DNA of 64,000 nt from contig NZ_JADOBG010000007.1 of the NCBI RefSeq assembly GCF_016786215.1, positions 62,001 through 126,000 on the forward strand, written 5' to 3'. The notes under the pieces were generated by a model. That model was not told the DNA's origin. It did no database searches and was given only the letters and a program-made list of their open reading frames with translations. The position numbers were made by a program, and so were the translations under genes. Below, in pieces: positions 35,829-44,599 of the stretch. Origin of the DNA: Legionella bononiensis. Lineage in GTDB: Bacteria > Pseudomonadota > Gammaproteobacteria > Legionellales > Legionellaceae. Each line of letters begins with the position of its first letter. Positions within the stretch are counted from its first letter, which is position 1.

Positions 35829-36878
35829 TTACTCTTCAGCCTCACGAATTAATGCATTAATTAATTCAGCTACAGAAGTATTCCTACATAAAAAAGCAGA
35901 TTGTCCTGCCCAGATCGACATATAATCGATATTATTTTGTTCTCGGGCTTTTATTCTCATCCTGGTGGTTAAAGCATTCTGAACAGGATAATCCAGGATA
36001 CTCGATGCGTATTGCTCCATGTTTACGATAAATTTATTACGTATCCCCCTTGCAAGTTTTCCTGAAAATACACGGGTTAAAACGGTATTATCCTGTCGTT
36101 GAGCTAGCAAGGTATGTTTCATAATTGGTGGTATTCCTGACTCAAAACAAGTGAGGAACGCTGTTCCCATCTGAACGCCAGAACAGCCTAAAGAAATAGC
36201 TGCATTAATTCCTCTGCCATCCATTATTCCACCTGCGGCAATTATGGGAGTACTGATTTGATCAACCAGTAGAGGTAACAAACGAAACAAACCAGCCAGG
36301 GAATCTTCAGCCGGTCCAATAAAAGTTCCACGATGCCCCCCTGCCTCACTGCCTTGAGCAACAATAAAATCAATACCACTATCCTCAAGCAGAAGTGCTT
36401 CTGATAAATTTGTGGCTGTACCAATTAAAACCGTCCCATTTTTTTTAAACTGAGCTATCCAAAAAGGATCCAAAGTACCAAAGGTAAAACTAAATACAGG
36501 AATGTTTTCTTCAATTAACACACTGATTTGTTCGTCAAACGATTGGATCTTGGGTGCAGTAGTCGGATCTATTTCAATACCTAACTCCTTGCAGGATTGG
36601 GTAATAGCCCTACAGGACTGAAGAATTTGTTCTGGACTGGCTTGATGCGGCTCAGGAATGAACAGATTGACGGCAAAAGGTTGGTTTGTCAATTGACGCA
36701 CCCTTTTTAAATCGCTCTTAATCTCTGTTGGGGACAAATAACCTGCAGCCAAAGACCCCAGACAACCCGTATTGGATACAGCAGCAACCAACTCAGGGGT
36801 TGTAGAGCCACCCGCCATAGGTGCTTGAATAAGCGGGAATTGTATGTCTAACTGTTTGGTCAATGATGTATGCCACAT
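35829..36878 (-). CDS. NAD(P)H-dependent flavin oxidoreductase (nitronate monooxygenase family)
   Basis: A 349-aa FMN TIM-barrel enzyme of the 2-nitropropane dioxygenase/FabK-like family. It begins FPLIQAPMAGGSTTPELVAAVSNTGCLG (first FMN motif), then VAQGSEAGGHRG with the catalytic His, and PIIAAGGIMDGRGINAAISLGCSGVQMG, the phosphate-binding motif. Family members detoxify nitronates or reduce enoyl-ACP. The active role here is not decidable from sequence. Start ATG 36878 is preferred to the GTG at 36887. It is divergent from a malonyltransferase gene, which may or may not be functionally linked. Confidence 0.85.
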   Translation of the reverse strand: MWHTSLTKQLDIQFPLIQAPMAGGSTTPELVAAVSNTGCLGSLAAGYLSPTEIKSDLKRVRQLTNQPFAVNLFIPEPHQASPEQILQSCRAITQSCKELGIEIDPTTAPKIQSFDEQISVLIEENIPVFSFTFGTLDPFWIAQFKKNGTVLIGTATNLSEALLLEDSGIDFIVAQGSEAGGHRGTFIGPAEDSLAGLFRLLPLLVDQISTPIIAAGGIMDGRGINAAISLGCSGVQMGTAFLTCFESGIPPIMKHTLLAQRQDNTVLTRVFSGKLARGIRNKFIVNMEQYASSILDYPVQNALTTRMRIKAREQNNIDYMSIWAGQSAFLCRNTSVAELINALIREAEE

Positions 36879-37144
36879 GATGTTCACTCACAAAATACAC
36901 ACTATTCTCGGCTACAGACTTCATAGAATTTTGTTACTCTATTCTACATAGTCTATTGTTAAGCTTAACGCAATGTTCACTATGATGGCGATCTTTAAAA
37001 TTTACAATCTCCTCACCAAATAAGAGCTTTCTTACTTTATAAATAATAAGATACACCAGTAATTTTTGAAAACTGTGACGAAATATTCTAAAGTTAATCA
37101 AAGAGTTGATTAATAATACGTAACCTTTTAGGGATAATTTTTTT

Positions 37145-37993
37145 ATGACAACTTACATTTTCCCAGGCCAAGGCTCACAAGTAATCGGGATGGGAAGCGA
37201 CTTATTTAATGAATTCGATACCTATGTTCAACAGGCTAACAGCATTCTTGGATATGATATTGTTGCCTTGTGCCTAAACGACGAAAATCAATTACTCAAC
37301 CAAACACAATATACTCAACCCGCCCTCTTTGTCGTTAATGCCCTGTCCTATTTAAAAAAATTACAGGAAAATCCGAATAAACCTGATTTTGTCGCTGGGC
37401 ACAGTCTGGGGGAATACAATGCGTTGCATGCCGCAGAAGTTTTTGATTTTGCAACGGGTTTAAAACTGGTACAAAAACGCGGTGAATTAATGAGTACAGC
37501 ACAAGGTGGTGGAATGGCCGCAATCCTTGGATTAAGAGAAGAACAAATAGTGTCCGTGTTGCAATACAATCAACTCAATACTCTAAGTATTGCGAATTAT
37601 AACAGTTACACTCAACTCGTTATTTCAGGGCCAGCTCAGGATATTATGTCAGCGCAAAAGTGTTTTGAATCTGCAGGTGCAATGGCTTACATTCCTTTAA
37701 AAGTAAGTGGAGCCTTTCATTCACCCTATATGAATGCAGCGCAACAGGTATTTTCAGAGTTTATTAAACAATTTACCTTTTTACCCCCATGCATCCAGGT
37801 GATATCAAATATTCATGCAAAACCTACCTCGGTCACTGAAATTCCGGATTGTCTTGAAAACCAGATAACCCATTCAGTTAACTGGTCACAAAGCATTCAG
37901 TATTTGCTTGATCATGGGGAAGCTGATTTTGTGGAGATTGGGCCCAGGAAAATACTAACCAATCTCATACAAAATATTAAAAAAGGTATGTAA
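37145..37993 (+). CDS. ACP S-malonyltransferase (FabD-like, resembles trans-acting AT)
   Basis: A 282-aa acyltransferase: N-terminal YIFPGQGSQVIGMG, nucleophile elbow GHSLGEYNALHAA (Ser), the Arg in QKRGELMS, and the late GAFHSPYM motif with the catalytic His. These residues define malonyl-CoA:ACP transacylases. The GHSLGEYNAL form and short length are typical of stand-alone acyltransferases that serve trans-AT polyketide synthases as well as FabD. No other fatty-acid (fabH, fabG, acpP) or PKS gene is in the window, so it is not the usual fab cluster copy. Confidence 0.88.
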   Translation: MTTYIFPGQGSQVIGMGSDLFNEFDTYVQQANSILGYDIVALCLNDENQLLNQTQYTQPALFVVNALSYLKKLQENPNKPDFVAGHSLGEYNALHAAEVFDFATGLKLVQKRGELMSTAQGGGMAAILGLREEQIVSVLQYNQLNTLSIANYNSYTQLVISGPAQDIMSAQKCFESAGAMAYIPLKVSGAFHSPYMNAAQQVFSEFIKQFTFLPPCIQVISNIHAKPTSVTEIPDCLENQITHSVNWSQSIQYLLDHGEADFVEIGPRKILTNLIQNIKKGM

Positions 37994-38021
37994 CTCTAAA
38001 ATATCCATTGTGTAGAAACAC

Positions 38022-38549
38022 CTATTTTTGATGGTAAACGCACGAAATTATCTCTTGATTCATATCATCATTAGTTCCATCGGTATGATAATACTGACCT
38101 TTAATAAATAATTGATGGTCCTTTAATGTCATAGAGACTTTACTAAAAAATACATTTAATGCACTTTCCGGATTCACAAAGAAATCAGTATTAATAAAAA
38201 TCAATGCTGAATAATCAGTACTCCAGCGAACGGTAGTCGTACTGTGTTCTGATGCATTGACATTAAAAGACGCATTAGACTTAACTTCTCCTAATACATA
38301 GTGTTCTTCCATAAATCCATAAGATATTTTTAATTGATTTTCATCATGCTTGATTGCGATATCTACCGCAGGATTATTATCACACTCCCCTATCCATACC
38401 CCAGAAAAATTTAATTGATGATCTTGGGATGCGGAAGAATTTTGTGATGGTGATTTCAAGATTTTATTGCCCTGAGGCAGCCAGGGTAAAGCCCATACAG
38501 CATTCATCAGACCAATCATTATTGTGACAGAAATAAAATATCTTATCAT
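38022..38549 (-). CDS. Secreted protein of unknown function
   Basis: A 175-aa protein with a Sec signal peptide (MIRYFISVTIMIGLMNAVWA, cleavage after Ala). The mature part is predicted to be mainly beta: alternating stretches such as LNFSGVWIGECDNNPAVDIAIKH, and VSMTLKDHQLFIKGQYYH. Two Cys (GEC and ISC) could pair. I chose ATG 38549, with AAGGA upstream, over the ATG at 38573. No family recognised. The FSGVWxGxC opening is common among lipocalin-like export proteins, but this is only suggestive. Confidence 0.65.
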   Translation of the reverse strand: MIRYFISVTIMIGLMNAVWALPWLPQGNKILKSPSQNSSASQDHQLNFSGVWIGECDNNPAVDIAIKHDENQLKISYGFMEEHYVLGEVKSNASFNVNASEHSTTTVRWSTDYSALIFINTDFFVNPESALNVFFSKVSMTLKDHQLFIKGQYYHTDGTNDDMNQEIISCVYHQK

Positions 38550-38760
38550 TTGGACATCCTTGTATGATTTCATAACATGTTAAAACGGCATTGAATCTCA
38601 GTCTAACTGAAACCTATTTAATAAAACACGCTATAACAGTTTCTACAATTTTATTCCAAGTTACAATTATATGGCTTGAGAAATAGATCGCGTATTAAAC
38701 GTTCAGGAAGAGGAGTTGTTAATAGGAGTTGATGGAGTAATGTACTCGTTTAATCAAAAA

Positions 38761-38791
38761 AAATGCCTGAAATTAAAAAAATCAGGCATTT
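38761..38791 (-). terminator. Rho-independent terminator
   Basis: Stem AAATGCCTGA/TCAGGCATTT with an A-rich loop. On the minus strand it is followed by a run of T (AAAAA at 38756-38760 on the plus strand). It lies 21 nt after the stop of the minus-strand gene at 38812. Confidence 0.8.
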
Positions 38792-38811
38792 CAAAATAGA
38801 CCAGATTTAAT

Positions 38812-39750
38812 CTATCTCATTCGTAGTCCTTCATTAGCCTCATCAACAACCACCGGGTTTGATTCAAACACTGAATCTGATTCAACCGCTGGATTTGATT
38901 CTACCGCTATATTGGCTTCTGATTTAACAGGAGCTATAGTTGGGCTAGAACTTTCTTTAAAGAAGCTAAAGATACTCTTCATTACATTAGTCATTAGGCC
39001 TTGCAAGAAAGAAGTAATAGGAGTTAACAACAAGTTTACAAACACTGCTCCCAACTCTTTTTCTATAGCAGGTTTCGCTCTATTGATAGCATCAGTGCTT
39101 TGCTGCTTAAAGGCATCTATAGAGAGTTTCTTTGCTTGAAAGCATGCGTCGCCTAAATCAGATAATTTATCATGAAGAAGACTTGCAAGATTATACCCTA
39201 ACTGTTCAGAGGCAGATAAACCGTCTTTTTGTAAGTTAGTATCAATCTTTTCTTTATAACCTGCTAATAAACTTCTAAATTTCTTCCCTATTGTACCCAG
39301 GGTTGAGTCTAAAGATTGGGATCCATCGAGTATCACTGATTCCAACTTTTCCGCAGCACTTTGTCCCAGCTGAGCACCTAAAGATGCTACACCTTCTACA
39401 ACATGCCCCTTTATTTCATTTATCGTAGTATCAAATGCTGCCATTGCTACCTCCTTTATGACTCGTTTTTTGGTTTGATTAACTAATTCAGTTGCTGCAG
39501 AACCGGCTTTGCCCAGTAAGTCTTGAATTGTTTCAACTACGCCATTTGGCTCTGTTACTTGTTCAGATTCTGGTTTGTTAGTAGCTGGCAGAAGTTCATC
39601 CATAATCACTCCTGCTGAGGTTCTGCCTATTAAGCCCCCCACCGCATTAGTTGCACCCTTCAGAATTCGGGATCCGGTATTGCTTATAGCTGAGGTTACT
39701 GCGCTAAAGGAATTTTGTAACCCTGAATAAAGACTCGAAAGTATTGACAT
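38812..39750 (-). CDS. Helical Ala/Ser-rich protein, putative effector
   Basis: A 312-aa protein of unknown family. Most of it is amphipathic helix rich in Ala, Ser, Leu and Lys (for example VASLGAQLGQSAAEKLESVIL). A moderately hydrophobic segment at about 245-270 (VNLLLTPITSFLQGLMTNVM) is followed by a low-complexity tail with the repeated unit VESNP/VESD/FESNP. No signal peptide. Structural or membrane-associating effector is a guess based on composition and genus. It has its own terminator and stands alone. Confidence 0.65.
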   Translation of the reverse strand: MSILSSLYSGLQNSFSAVTSAISNTGSRILKGATNAVGGLIGRTSAGVIMDELLPATNKPESEQVTEPNGVVETIQDLLGKAGSAATELVNQTKKRVIKEVAMAAFDTTINEIKGHVVEGVASLGAQLGQSAAEKLESVILDGSQSLDSTLGTIGKKFRSLLAGYKEKIDTNLQKDGLSASEQLGYNLASLLHDKLSDLGDACFQAKKLSIDAFKQQSTDAINRAKPAIEKELGAVFVNLLLTPITSFLQGLMTNVMKSIFSFFKESSSPTIAPVKSEANIAVESNPAVESDSVFESNPVVVDEANEGLRMR

Positions 39751-40020
39751 GATTTCTCCGCTTTGGTTAAGTTCAGCACAATAATATCACCCAATACTTA
39801 ACGAAATATTAACTGTTCTTAACAATACAGTAACATTTGCGATTTTTTTTAACTAATTTGTAATATTTATGTTACAAACGAAGAAGACTCAATAATTATG
39901 CTCAAGGCCTGAATAATACATTTAAATCCAAGATTACCCCCTAAGAGAGCTGCGTAACAGCAAACTCACTTAGGGATGGTTATTTGATTGGAGCTTAATG
40001 CAGAACAATTGGAATCACTT

Positions 40021-40641
40021 TTAAGCGACCTGTAATTCCAATAATTGTCTAATCCTTGTCTCTGCATGCTGTAACGCTTGAATTCTTATCTGTTCTCCTA
40101 TGTTCACCCCTTCGGCTCTGATAAAGTGTATATCGGTAATACCAACAAAATTTAACACCGTAGTTAAATAGCGTTCCTGATGATCAAGACTTAACATCGG
40201 TTCTGCATTGTAATAACCACCTCGACTGGAAATTATAAAAACCTGTTTCCCAGAGGCTAATCCTTGCACTTTCCCATCAACGTATTTAAAGGTTTTTCCT
40301 GCAACCAAAACCCGATCAATCCAGGTTTTTAATTGTGATGGTACAGAAAAGTTATACATGGGAGCACCTATAACCAGTACCTCTGCATTCAAAAATTCAG
40401 ATATTAATTGCCCGGATAATTCCAGCTCTTCTTTAATTACCGGAGAAATCTGCGCGGGATCTGAATTATAGGCACTAAGAATAGTTTGCGATAAATGATT
40501 AATCGGTTGAGCATGCAAATCTCGATAAGTCACTTGAGTTTCTGGATAAAGCTGTTGCCATTGACTAATAAAGCTACGGGTTAGTTGGCGAGAAACTGAA
40601 GACTTATTTAATATACTTGAATCAATTGCTAATAATTTCAT
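40021..40641 (-). CDS. azoR: FMN-dependent NADH:quinone/azo reductase
   Basis: A 206-aa flavodoxin-like reductase. N-terminal phosphate-binding LLAIDSSILNKSSVSRQLTRSF, the FMN contact APMYNFSVPSQLKTWIDRVLVAGKTF, and SSRGGYY are diagnostic for AzoR. Members reduce quinones and azo compounds with NADH in the cytoplasm. It is divergent from a LysR regulator with a 147-bp shared intergenic region, the classic layout of a regulator controlling its neighbour. Confidence 0.93.
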   Translation of the reverse strand: MKLLAIDSSILNKSSVSRQLTRSFISQWQQLYPETQVTYRDLHAQPINHLSQTILSAYNSDPAQISPVIKEELELSGQLISEFLNAEVLVIGAPMYNFSVPSQLKTWIDRVLVAGKTFKYVDGKVQGLASGKQVFIISSRGGYYNAEPMLSLDHQERYLTTVLNFVGITDIHFIRAEGVNIGEQIRIQALQHAETRIRQLLELQVA

Positions 40642-40657
40642 TTCATCATTCCTTATC

Positions 40658-40694
40658 TATTGGTTCTATTATTATCATAGTATTTGAACCAATA
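40658..40694. promoter_or_regulatory. Inverted repeat in azoR-LysR intergenic region
   Basis: Perfect 9-bp arms TATTGGTTC/GAACCAATA separated by 19 bp, just upstream of azoR. A LysR-type dimer operator is the likely meaning, given the divergent gene arrangement. Confidence 0.55.
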
Positions 40695-40788
40695 AATGAT
40701 TAGATGATTATTTTACGAAACATTGTCCTATTATTAACACCAATAACTGTTATAATAGGAGTATAGGCTCTCTTAATTTGAGAATTAC

Positions 40789-41712
40789 ATGTTATTGGAT
40801 CTTAATGATTTGTATTTTTTCTATCTGGTTGTGGAGCACAGTAATTTTACAAAAGCAGGCCAAAGCATAGGAATTACCAAATCAAAAATCAGTCGACGAA
40901 TCAGCGACCTTGAAGAGCATTTAGGTGTACGTCTCCTTCATCGATCGACAAGAAAGCTTGCATTGACGGATATTGGCCAAATTTTTTATCAACACTGCAA
41001 AGCCATGGTTAGTGAAGCTGAATATGCACAAGAGGCTGCCTTGCAAGTACAAAGTACCCCGCGTGGCCGGATTCGAGTGACCTGCCCTGCATTATTTGCT
41101 CAATCCCTGTTCGCCCAAACCATTACCCGATTCATGGAGCGCTATAAAGACGTTCACATATTGCTCAATGCCACTGATCGCTCCGTGGATCTGATTCAGG
41201 AGGGTTTTGATGTTGCCATTCGATTTCAAGCCAATAATTTCAATGACTCCAGTCTTGTTGTCAGGAAATTAGGATTGAGTAGAAGTTCTTTACTGGCAAG
41301 CCCTGAATATCTAAATCAATACGGTTCTCCGGAATCACCACAAGATCTGGTTAACTTTAATTGTTTTGCCAAAACACGTAATGAGGGGATCGCTCAATAC
41401 TCATTAACCCATAGGGATGGTCGTCAAATTAACATTAATTTTCAACCCGTATTGGAAAGCAATGATTGGTTAGTACTGAAACAAGCAGCTTTATCTCATT
41501 TGGGTATTACTTTATTGCCCGAAGAACTCTATCGAGAGGAAATTAAAACAGGTCTATTAGTTCCGGTATTGTCTGAGTGGTCCTTACCTGAGGCAAGCCT
41601 CTATGTAATTTACCCCTCCAGACGTGGTTTAATACCAGCAGTACGTTCATTTATTGATTTTATTGCTGAAGATATTAATTCACATTGCACAGCGCATATC
41701 GTTGAAGAATGA
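40789..41712 (+). CDS. LysR family transcriptional regulator, divergent to azoR
   Basis: A 307-aa LysR regulator: N-terminal HTH (DLNDLYFFYLVVEHSNFTKAGQSIGITKSKISRRISDLEEHLG) followed by RLLHRSTRKLALTDIGQIFYQHC, the AaeR/DsdC/CrgA-like subgroup. The C-terminal effector domain is complete. It probably controls azoR in response to quinones or electrophiles, as known for related pairs. This is inference from the gene order and the palindrome in the shared promoter region. Confidence 0.9.
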   Translation: MLLDLNDLYFFYLVVEHSNFTKAGQSIGITKSKISRRISDLEEHLGVRLLHRSTRKLALTDIGQIFYQHCKAMVSEAEYAQEAALQVQSTPRGRIRVTCPALFAQSLFAQTITRFMERYKDVHILLNATDRSVDLIQEGFDVAIRFQANNFNDSSLVVRKLGLSRSSLLASPEYLNQYGSPESPQDLVNFNCFAKTRNEGIAQYSLTHRDGRQININFQPVLESNDWLVLKQAALSHLGITLLPEELYREEIKTGLLVPVLSEWSLPEASLYVIYPSRRGLIPAVRSFIDFIAEDINSHCTAHIVEE

Positions 41713-41873
41713 CCAATTTACGAGTCATACGTTTCAAATAAGATACATACCTTTCAGTGTAAACGTACGTCTTTTCAAACAAAGTGAAACAATCCAGAAC
41801 ACAGATCGAATAAAGTTTTGTTGTGGATTGCTTCGCCTTGGAATGGCAATGGATGCCAACATCAGTAATTAGT

Positions 41874-43028
41874 TCACTTTAAAATAAGATCGGCAAAGCG
41901 CTCAGGTGCTGTCCTTTCATCTAAACCCAAATCTGATTTAATTTTGGGAGATTGACGAACTCCTGCAAAAAATCCTGATATGCTGCTCGAAAAATAACTT
42001 TGGGGCAGATAAGGCTTACCCAAATGAGAATAAGCTGGCTTTCCCTCCAGAATAGCTTGATTGAGTAAAGCACCCGGCACAGCCTGTGCGACTCTATCCG
42101 CAGCACAAGCTGCGTCATTACCATTGATATTGACTCTTAAAAAAACATCCTGATACTCAGGGGCATTAATGGATAATTCAGGCAACTTGATTTTAGATAC
42201 GATATTTTCAGGTAATATAATTTTAAATTGAGCGCTTATAGCGGGATATTTGCGGTAAACCGAAAGGATTTTCTCAAGATAAGTATCAAAATCCTGTATG
42301 CCAGGATGAAGACCGAGACGAACGTGCATATTGGGAGTTTGTTGAAGCTCTTGCAATACACACTCAATAAATTGTTCATCAACACTCACTGGCTGTGTCG
42401 TACTGCTTATAAAGGCTAGTGATTGCTGACTCGGAACCTGCAGTTGCTCTCGTATTGAATCAATACTGGATGATGTTGCGGGGCTCGCTAAAAATGCATT
42501 ATCAATACTCAAATGACCTGTAATATGTAACTTGTCTTGATCCACCAGTTCAAAATCATTTAACGCGTCTTTTAAAGGTACAGCCCATTGAACATTGGCT
42601 TTTTCTTTCAATAATGGAACATGTTGCCATAGACAATGTGCGTCTGATTTAAACATATATTCATAAGCTATGAGCACCGGTTTATCACTAATGAACTCCG
42701 CTATCTGAAATGGCATTGTATTGTTTACTGATGGTACACCCAGATAAACATAATCAAATTGCTGCTGTTCAACGAAATTAATGATGCTTGAACGTTGTTC
42801 TTCTGAGGATATACTCGCAGGATACAGTCCGGGTACAAGGTTCAAAATTCCACTAATATTATATTTTTGAAGTAGCGATGTAGACTCAAACGTGTTCACA
42901 CGCTCATCAGCAGTTTTTGTTAAAGAAACAAGTACCGTTTTACACTCATTCTTTAGTTCCATTGCCTTAATAGTTTTTAACGCTAAATCAGTATCGCCAG
43001 CACTGCTGATAAAAAACGCAACTTTCAT
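41874..43028 (-). CDS. GT-B-like protein of unknown function
   Basis: A 384-aa protein. The N-terminus MKVAFFISSAGDTDLALKTI is a Rossmann-type beta-alpha unit. The C-terminal half has LAFISSTTQPVSVDEQFIECVL and MHVRLGLHPG, the kind of strand/helix series found in GT-B glycosyltransferases, and a late GALLNQAILEGKPAYSHLG that looks like a donor-binding segment. I cannot name a family. Start 43028 was chosen since AAGGGG lies 5 nt upstream; the longer start at 43076 lacks it. Confidence 0.6.
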   Translation of the reverse strand: MKVAFFISSAGDTDLALKTIKAMELKNECKTVLVSLTKTADERVNTFESTSLLQKYNISGILNLVPGLYPASISSEEQRSSIINFVEQQQFDYVYLGVPSVNNTMPFQIAEFISDKPVLIAYEYMFKSDAHCLWQHVPLLKEKANVQWAVPLKDALNDFELVDQDKLHITGHLSIDNAFLASPATSSSIDSIREQLQVPSQQSLAFISSTTQPVSVDEQFIECVLQELQQTPNMHVRLGLHPGIQDFDTYLEKILSVYRKYPAISAQFKIILPENIVSKIKLPELSINAPEYQDVFLRVNINGNDAACAADRVAQAVPGALLNQAILEGKPAYSHLGKPYLPQSYFSSSISGFFAGVRQSPKIKSDLGLDERTAPERFADLILK

Positions 43029-43248
43029 AAAACCCCTTATAATGTCACTTAGATCATAAATTGAGCATTTTATCATATTTCCCTATAAAATATCATTTAT
43101 AATGGGTATGAACTGTATGACTATTCAACCCGCCTGAACAACGCCATGACACACGATTTTTTTCTTGTTTAGATGCATACTACTTGTACAAATTTATCTA
43201 TAGGAATATTATCTCAACTCCTTTAATTTCCAATAAACGAATTGAATA

Positions 43249-44115
43249 ATGAACCAAGTGTTAGCTTTTCTTTTAGCAATAATCGCCCTATCTTCCTCAG
43301 CCAGTACAATTACGAAACAAGATTATTCAAACTTGTTAAGTCAATACAATGCGTGCTTTATTCTCTACAGTGTTAATGAAGCGAAGATCATCAGCGAGTA
43401 TAATCCTGATAATTATTGTAATGAGCGAATTTCACCCGATTCTACTTTTAAAATACCCTTGTCACTCATGGCATTTAATCAAGGTATTATTAATCAAAAC
43501 ACCACATTTAAATGGGATGGCATTAAACGAGATTTACCAGACTGGAATCAGGATCTGACGCCCTATACCTGGCTTAAATATTCGTCTGTCTGGGTATCTC
43601 AGCTGCTTACTCCACAGATAGGTTATGCTCGTATAAAACATTATCTTGCGGGGTTTGATTATGGCAATCAGGATTTTACAGGTGATCCAGGAAAAAATAA
43701 TGGATTAACCCACGCCTGGTTGGGTAGTAGTCTAAAAATCTCTGGTTTTGAACAACTAAAGTTCCTGAACAGTATGCTTGGCAATGAGTTGCCAATCAGT
43801 AACGAAGCCGTTCTTCATACTAAAAAGAATATGTACTTGGGCACCTTAGATAATGGCGCTGCCTATTATGGTAAAACAGGTTCTGGACGCCATGGACGAA
43901 ATGAACGCTTATCAAATCCCAGTAAACTAAGAGATGGTTGGTTTGTTGGATTCATTGAACAGGGTCAACAACAGTACATTTTCATAAGTAATCTGACCGA
44001 TAAAGTACCGGCATCGACCGATAAGTCATATGGTGCGGTATCTTTATCACCTGCCGGAAGCCAGGTTTTAAAACCTATAACATTAAAGTTACTCAATACC
44101 TATTTTTCCAGATAG
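43249..44115 (+). CDS. Class D (OXA-type) beta-lactamase
   Basis: A 288-aa periplasmic serine beta-lactamase. It has a signal peptide (VLAFLLAIIALSSSAS) and all class D motifs: STFK (Ser65, Lys68), SSV-W (112-115), YGN (138-140) and KTGSG (209-213). Legionellae are known to carry OXA enzymes (such as the OXA-29 lineage). The exact variant and spectrum cannot be deduced. No mobile element borders it, so it is probably intrinsic and chromosomal. Confidence 0.95.
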   Translation: MNQVLAFLLAIIALSSSASTITKQDYSNLLSQYNACFILYSVNEAKIISEYNPDNYCNERISPDSTFKIPLSLMAFNQGIINQNTTFKWDGIKRDLPDWNQDLTPYTWLKYSSVWVSQLLTPQIGYARIKHYLAGFDYGNQDFTGDPGKNNGLTHAWLGSSLKISGFEQLKFLNSMLGNELPISNEAVLHTKKNMYLGTLDNGAAYYGKTGSGRHGRNERLSNPSKLRDGWFVGFIEQGQQQYIFISNLTDKVPASTDKSYGAVSLSPAGSQVLKPITLKLLNTYFSR

Positions 44116-44122
44116 GTATTGA
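44093..44122. terminator. Bidirectional terminator overlapping the bla stop codon
   Basis: 11-bp inverted repeat TCAATACCTAT/ATAGGTATTGA with loop TTTTCCAG. The stop codon of the beta-lactamase gene (44113-44115) is inside the right arm. The convergent VOC gene ends 2 nt later. Confidence 0.7.
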
Positions 44123-44124
44123 CC

Positions 44125-44523
44125 TTATTGTTCATAAAGCTCTATCGGTAGATTGTCCGGATCAACTATAAAGGTAAACGCTTTCATAGTAATTTCGTCA
44201 ATCCTTATAGGTTCTGCGTGAATGTTCTGTTGTTTTAATTGTTCGACCGCTTCAATTACATTATCCACTGCAAAGGCCAGATGTCTTAATCCCGTAGCTT
44301 CTGGCCTGGTTCTTCGCTTTGGTGGATTCGGAAATGAAAATAACTCTATGATGTAATCGCCATTTAGAGCAAGATCCAGTTTATAGGATTGCCTGTTAGC
44401 TCTAAATTGTTCTTTAATTATCGTTAAACCTAATACTCGGGTATAAAATTTTTTAGATTCCTCATAATTGGAGCAAATTATTGCTATATGATGTACACGA
44501 TTCAGTTTTAATTTGCTTTTCAT
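44125..44523 (-). CDS. VOC family protein, YaeR/GloA2-like
   Basis: A 132-aa single-module vicinal-oxygen-chelate protein of the YaeR subgroup: KLNRVHHIAIICSNYEESKKFYTRVLGL at the N-terminus, DYIIELFSFPNPPKRRTRPEATGLRHLAFAVDN in the centre, and a C-terminal FIVDPDNLPIELYEQ that supplies the metal-binding Glu. Metal ligands (His in VHHIAI, Glu in IELFSF, His in LRHLAF, Glu in IELYE) are all present. Function unknown. It is convergent with the beta-lactamase gene. Confidence 0.85.
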   Translation of the reverse strand: MKSKLKLNRVHHIAIICSNYEESKKFYTRVLGLTIIKEQFRANRQSYKLDLALNGDYIIELFSFPNPPKRRTRPEATGLRHLAFAVDNVIEAVEQLKQQNIHAEPIRIDEITMKAFTFIVDPDNLPIELYEQ

Positions 44524-44599
44524 GTAATTCTAGAACCTTAAAATTTAAGACGAAACAATCCTGATGTATTTAAAAACTCTTTAAATCCTCTTTAACAAT

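Noticed and set aside
43249..44115. Acquired, mobile beta-lactamase
   Set aside because: No insertion sequence, integron attC or composition shift next to it, and the gene fits the intrinsic OXA enzymes known in legionellae.
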